Assembly (NCBI GenBank): GCA_016649795.1
Contig: JAENWZ010000058.1
Location: 1-10,383, forward strand
DNA length: 10,383 bases
From: Proteiniphilum sp.
GTDB taxonomy: Bacteria; Bacteroidota; Bacteroidia; Bacteroidales; Dysgonomonadaceae
Direction of reading: 5' to 3'
Both the position numbers and the translations under genes were made by a program. Shown here piece by piece: positions 7,984-10,383 of the stretch. Below the pieces are notes generated by a model. That model saw nothing but the letters and a program-made list of their open reading frames with translations, was not told the DNA's origin and did not search any database. The number at the start of each line of letters is the position of its first letter. Positions within the stretch are counted from its first letter, which is position 1.

Positions 7984-8010
7984 AAAAAAAAGAGCCGCAA
8001 TATGCAGCTC
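7984..8010 (-). terminator. Rho-independent terminator of the thioredoxin-like lipoprotein gene
   Basis: Read on the minus strand, GAGCTGCA, loop TAT, TGCGGCTC (8010 to 7992) forms an 8-bp stem with one G-U wobble, followed at once by eight T (7991-7984). An A-run just before the stem can pair with part of the T-run. The hairpin begins 28 bp past the lipoprotein stop codon. On the plus strand the stem carries an A-C mismatch but is also followed by a T-run; no plus-strand gene needs it. Confidence 0.88.
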
Positions 8011-8038
8011 ATTTTTTGTACCATATTACCTGATCACT

Positions 8039-9151
8039 TTAAGGCATCAATTCAGCCAGTTTAGCCTCAAGCTCTTCGCCTCTTAAGTTCTTCCCGATAA
8101 TCTCACCCTCTTTATCCAGCAGAATGGTGTGCGGGATTCCGTTGATAGCATACATATCCACCACCGGGCTATCCCAATACATCAGGTCGGACATTTGAGG
8201 CCAGGTCATGTTCAGGTCAGCGATTCCCTGTAACCATTTGTCTTCTTCCTGATCAAAGGATACACCCACAACTTCAAATCCTTTTGATTTATATTTATCA
8301 TAAGCTACCACAACGTTGGGCATCTCCTGGCGGCAGGGTCCGCACCATGCTGCCCAGAAATCGACCAGCACATACTTCCCCTTCCCCGCATAATCGGAGA
8401 GAGAGACATGATTTCCTTCTGTATCTTTCAATGTGAAATCAACGAATTTCTTCCCGACAGCTACATTTTCAAGGTTTTCCAAACGTTTCACCACACGCTG
8501 AATGTTTTCCTTTGCCTTGAACTCATCATCGGCAAGTTCAAGGATCTCTTTCTGCTTTTCCGGTTCAAACATAGAGGAGGAAACCATGAAAGAGTACTTT
8601 CCAAGATCGTTTCCGATGTTATCTTTGATAAAATTATAATTCAAATCGGTCATTTGACTGTTGATATTGTCATACGATTCATTGACTTCGGCCTCCAATG
8701 TTTCAGTCATTGTGCCGGTAGCCATTGCATTGTTATATCTCTCAACAACCGCCCTGATGCTTTTACCCAAATCCCTCTGTTTCATTCTGAATTCAGTATA
8801 GGATTCATTTACTTTGCTCCCTTTTACCGTAACAACAGAATCAAAGGTCACAGTCAGCTTGCCAGGTTCAATCAACAGAGGTATTCTGGTTTCTTGCCCG
8901 GGACTCACACTCTCATCGAGCATAATAAAACGAAGCATTGTTGTATCGGCAACTCCCGAAAAAGAGAATTTCCCGTTTTGCACAACCCCCGTATCGGTGG
9001 TGATCATTGCATCGTCTGTCATCTGCTGCATATAGACCTGGGTACCTTCAAAAGCCTCATCGGCTACAGATCCTTTGATCGCATACTCTTTATTGTTCTG
9101 ACAAGAGAGTGCAATGCCAGCCATTATGAATAGATAAATTAATTTTCTCAT
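8039..9151 (-). CDS. TlpA-like thioredoxin-fold lipoprotein with DUF4369-like N-terminus
   Basis: Predicted membrane-anchored thiol-disulfide oxidoreductase facing the periplasm; partners unknown. Start chosen at ATG 9151 (MRKLIYLFIMAGIALSCQNN): it gives a lipoprotein signal peptide with the lipid-carrying C17 in ALSC. An in-frame ATG at 9184 would add 11 residues and overlaps the predicted -7 box. In the 370-residue protein, about 22-120 (YAIKGSV, GKFSFSGVA, LLIEPGKLTVTFD) resembles the DUF4369 module common in Bacteroidota; about 121-228 is a charged, helical linker; about 232-370 is a TlpA/AhpC-type thioredoxin domain with VLVDFWAAWCGPC, redox cysteines C270 and C273, and cis-proline P340 in GIPHTILLD. 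The active site is intact. Related Bacteroidota proteins serve redox control of exported proteins or cytochrome maturation, but a specific role is not shown here. It is a single-gene unit with its own promoter and terminator. Confidence 0.92.
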   Translation of the reverse strand: MRKLIYLFIMAGIALSCQNNKEYAIKGSVADEAFEGTQVYMQQMTDDAMITTDTGVVQNGKFSFSGVADTTMLRFIMLDESVSPGQETRIPLLIEPGKLTVTFDSVVTVKGSKVNESYTEFRMKQRDLGKSIRAVVERYNNAMATGTMTETLEAEVNESYDNINSQMTDLNYNFIKDNIGNDLGKYSFMVSSSMFEPEKQKEILELADDEFKAKENIQRVVKRLENLENVAVGKKFVDFTLKDTEGNHVSLSDYAGKGKYVLVDFWAAWCGPCRQEMPNVVVAYDKYKSKGFEVVGVSFDQEEDKWLQGIADLNMTWPQMSDLMYWDSPVVDMYAINGIPHTILLDKEGEIIGKNLRGEELEAKLAELMP

Positions 9152-9181
9152 TTTTATTTCAAATTTATAATTAAACAGAGG

Positions 9182-9189
9182 CAAAGATA
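9182..9189 (-). promoter_or_regulatory. Predicted -7 element of the thioredoxin-like lipoprotein gene
   Basis: Minus-strand TATCTTTG is an exact TAnnTTTG match, 30 bp upstream of the ATG at 9151, so the leader would be roughly 20-25 nt. There is no clear -33 TTTG. Its position excludes the upstream ATG at 9184 as the main start. Confidence 0.6.
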
Positions 9190-9287
9190 TGCAAAATGCC
9201 CGTATATATAAGGATTTAAGCGTTTTTTCTGTTCATTTGCAATAATCCGGAAGCATAAACGTTTTAATTGAACTAAAACAACTACTT

Positions 9288-9467
9288 ATGAGCATGTTCA
9301 CTCCTAAAAGCAAAATCCTTATTAATAGAGACTCTCGGGTTAAAAAGGTCTCTCAGGGTGAAACGAATCCTTCGGAACTTTCACTCAATATAATCCGGCA
9401 ATTTGCGAGGAACAACTACATTGATAAAAGGCTAAATATACCTGACAACATACTCTTTAAAAACTGA
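9288..9467 (+). CDS. Small basic protein of unknown function (59 aa)
   Basis: An open frame from ATG 9288 to TGA 9465-9467 encodes 59 residues beginning MSMFTPKSKILINRDSRV; M3 (ATG 9294) is an alternative start. I do not recognise a named family. It is basic (11 Lys/Arg against 5 Asp/Glu), has no signal peptide, membrane segment or cysteine, and looks like a short soluble protein that could bind nucleic acid or a partner; that is conjecture. It fills the space between the divergent lipoprotein gene and rpe, and no overlapping longer gene competes for it. No good TAnnTTTG promoter precedes it; a TTTG at 9236-9239 followed by an AT-rich stretch is the best I can see. A weak hairpin with a T-run follows 33 nt after the stop. 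The call rests on position and amino-acid composition. Confidence 0.6.
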   Translation: MSMFTPKSKILINRDSRVKKVSQGETNPSELSLNIIRQFARNNYIDKRLNIPDNILFKN

Positions 9468-9500
9468 CAGTTGACATTTCTCAAAGATGATTCACTGCAT

Positions 9501-9519
9501 AAAAAACAGTTGTTTTTTT
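9501..9519 (+). terminator. Weak AT-rich hairpin with T-run after the small gene
   Basis: AAAAAAC (9501-9507) pairs with GTTTTTT (9512-9518) around a 4-nt loop, and T residues run to 9519. With one G-C pair the stem is weak, so termination of the 59-residue gene here is only possible. The T-run also supplies the rpe -33 TTTG. Confidence 0.3.
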
Positions 9520-9546
9520 GTGTCTGAAGATTTTTCTCTATCTTTG
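9517..9546 (+). promoter_or_regulatory. rpe promoter, -33 TTTG and -7 TATCTTTG
   Basis: TTTG at 9517-9520, an 18-bp spacer, then TATCTTTG at 9539-9546, matching the Bacteroidota consensus TTTG / TAnnTTTG with near-normal spacing. This is the best promoter in the window. Transcription would begin a few bases after 9546, leaving a leader of roughly 10-15 nt before the rpe ATG at 9567. Confidence 0.75.
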
Positions 9547-9566
9547 AGAAGATAAACTTAAACCGT

Positions 9567-10217
9567 ATGAGTACAATTGTAGCACCATCGCTGCTGGCGG
9601 CCGATTTTCTGAACCTCGAAAGAGATATTGAAATGCTTAACAGAAGTGAGGCAGACTGGATTCATCTGGATATAATGGATGGTGTTTTCGTGCCGAACAT
9701 CTCCTTCGGATTCCCGGTGATCAATCTCCTGAAAAAGGTCACTCAAAAGCCGCTGGATGCACATCTAATGATTGTTCAACCCGAGAAGTTTATCGATGAA
9801 ATAGCGGCAACGGGAGCCACCTATATGAATGTCCATTTGGAAGCCTGTATGCATTTGCACAGGGTAGTGCAAGAGATCAGAAAAAAAGGGATGAAGCCGG
9901 CTGTTACCCTGAATCCGCATACACCGGTATCTCTGCTTGAAGATATCCTGCCCGATCTGGAGATGGTGCTGCTGATGTCAGTCAATCCCGGGTTTGGCGG
10001 TCAGCAATTCATCGATAATTCTGTAAGAAAAGTGGTACAGCTAAAAGAGATGATTCTGAAACAGCAGACATCAACACTGATTGAGGTCGATGGCGGAGTC
10101 AATCTGGAAACAGGCAGGAGGCTTGTGAATGCCGGTGCAGACGTACTCGTTGCCGGAAGTTTTGTTTTCTCTTCAGAGAATCCTGAAGAGGCCATACGTA
10201 TGTTACGGGCATTATAA
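9567..10217 (+). CDS. rpe: Ribulose-phosphate 3-epimerase
   Basis: Cytoplasmic (beta/alpha)8-barrel enzyme interconverting D-ribulose 5-phosphate and D-xylulose 5-phosphate in the pentose phosphate pathway. The 216 residues match normal family length and begin MSTIVAPSLLAADF, the usual first strand with S8. Metal ligands and catalytic acids are present: H33 and D35 in WIHLDIMDG, H66 in DAHLMI, and D175 in IEVDGGV; D35 and D175 are the acid/base pair. The flexible loop MSVNPGFGGQ (138-147) and the phosphate-binding end NAGADVLVAGS are also intact. The ATG at 9567 lies close behind a strong promoter, with no evident Shine-Dalgarno, normal for this phylum. A ComEC-like gene begins about 75 bp downstream on the same strand and may share the transcript. 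Confidence 0.97.
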   Translation: MSTIVAPSLLAADFLNLERDIEMLNRSEADWIHLDIMDGVFVPNISFGFPVINLLKKVTQKPLDAHLMIVQPEKFIDEIAATGATYMNVHLEACMHLHRVVQEIRKKGMKPAVTLNPHTPVSLLEDILPDLEMVLLMSVNPGFGGQQFIDNSVRKVVQLKEMILKQQTSTLIEVDGGVNLETGRRLVNAGADVLVAGSFVFSSENPEEAIRMLRAL

Positions 10218-10291
10218 GCCTGCTGTACGATGATTTTGAACCTGCTGGTTATTCTTTTCTATACTGGATAGAGGTTCTATCGTTCTTTTTA

Positions 10292-10383
10292 GTGCGTAAA
10301 AACGAACGAACTTATTGGAAAAACGCCCTTCTTTCGACTCCTGCTTCCCGTAATCACCGGGATTGTGGCAGCTTCTCTTTTAC
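10292..10383 (+). CDS. comEC: ComEC/Rec2-like competence membrane protein, 5' end only, frame disrupted near start
   Basis: From base 10320 to the window edge one frame reads KTPFFRLLLPVITGIVAASL, which resembles the first membrane helix of ComEC/Rec2, the inner-membrane DNA-uptake channel; an rpe-comEC order is common in Bacteroidales. That frame has no ATG, GTG or TTG after its last stop (TAG at 10290-10292). A GTG at 10292 in another frame gives MRKNERTYWK, and reaches the ComEC frame only if one A is dropped from the five-A run at 10319-10323, which would give MRKNERTYWKTPFFRLLLP. Either the run holds an extra base (sequence error or real mutation), or an unusual start such as ATT at 10314 is used. 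Only some 20-30 codons are visible, so the family call rests on a short helix and gene order. Confidence 0.5.
   Translation, partial: MRKNERTYWKNALLSTPASRNHRDCGSFSF

Larger units (their letters stand above)
9478..9550. repeat. 11-bp inverted repeat whose right arm overlaps the rpe promoter
   Basis: TTCTCAAAGAT at 9478-9488 and ATCTTTGAGAA at 9540-9550 are perfect reverse complements, 51 bp apart. The right arm covers most of the rpe -7 element TATCTTTG (9539-9546). The left arm read on the opposite strand gives CATCTTTG, one base off the same element. It could be a paired operator, a divergent weak promoter, or chance. Confidence 0.6.

Noticed and set aside
8408..9133. 241-codon open frame on the plus strand opposite the lipoprotein gene
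   Set aside because: It is antisense to a gene with clear thioredoxin and lipoprotein motifs, shows no recognisable domain and has no promoter; a shadow frame.
10230..10271. 13-codon open frame after rpe in the same frame as the comEC-like helix
   Set aside because: It stops at TAG 10269-10271 and a second stop follows at 10290, so it cannot supply the comEC start.

Overview
The window reads as core chromosome of a Bacteroidota member, most likely order Bacteroidales. The grounds are protein resemblance (a Tex protein without the enterobacterial C-terminal tail, a Bacteroidales-type DnaA N-terminus, a TlpA-like lipoprotein with a DUF4369-like N-terminus, an amidase with a C-terminal SPOR-like domain next to an MCE protein), several matches to the Bacteroidota -7 promoter element TAnnTTTG, and few convincing Shine-Dalgarno sites. 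A family such as Dysgonomonadaceae is possible but is only an impression. I see no mobile element, CRISPR array, tRNA or rRNA.

Layout: tex (5' end cut by the window edge) runs rightward and converges with a long leftward block. Read in its own direction, that block is: a thioredoxin-fold lipoprotein (9151-8039), an intrinsic terminator, an N-acetylmuramoyl-L-alanine amidase (7940-6846) with an MlaD/MCE protein 8 bp behind it (6837-5944), a 359-bp AT-rich gap, dnaA (5584-4181), an exported metallophosphoesterase (4038-2728) and rnhB (2709-2089), the last two 18 bp apart. To the right, two or three rightward genes follow: a 59-residue unrecognised small protein (9288-9467), rpe (9567-10217) behind a well-formed promoter, and the first codons of a ComEC-like gene at the right edge.

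Functionally the window mixes replication and genome maintenance (DnaA, RNase HII), translation or transcription quality control (Tex), envelope work (amidase, MCE lipid transport, thiol-disulfide lipoprotein, exported phosphoesterase) and central metabolism (Rpe). Promoter positions and signal peptides indicate that three genes start downstream of their longest open frame: dnaA, the amidase and the lipoprotein.

The points most worth a second look are an apparent one-base frame disruption at the start of the comEC-like gene, an 11-bp inverted repeat whose right arm overlaps the rpe -7 element, the structured AT-rich region upstream of dnaA, and the unrecognised 59-residue gene. I do not see a clear new multi-gene system; most of the window is ordinary conserved chromosome.
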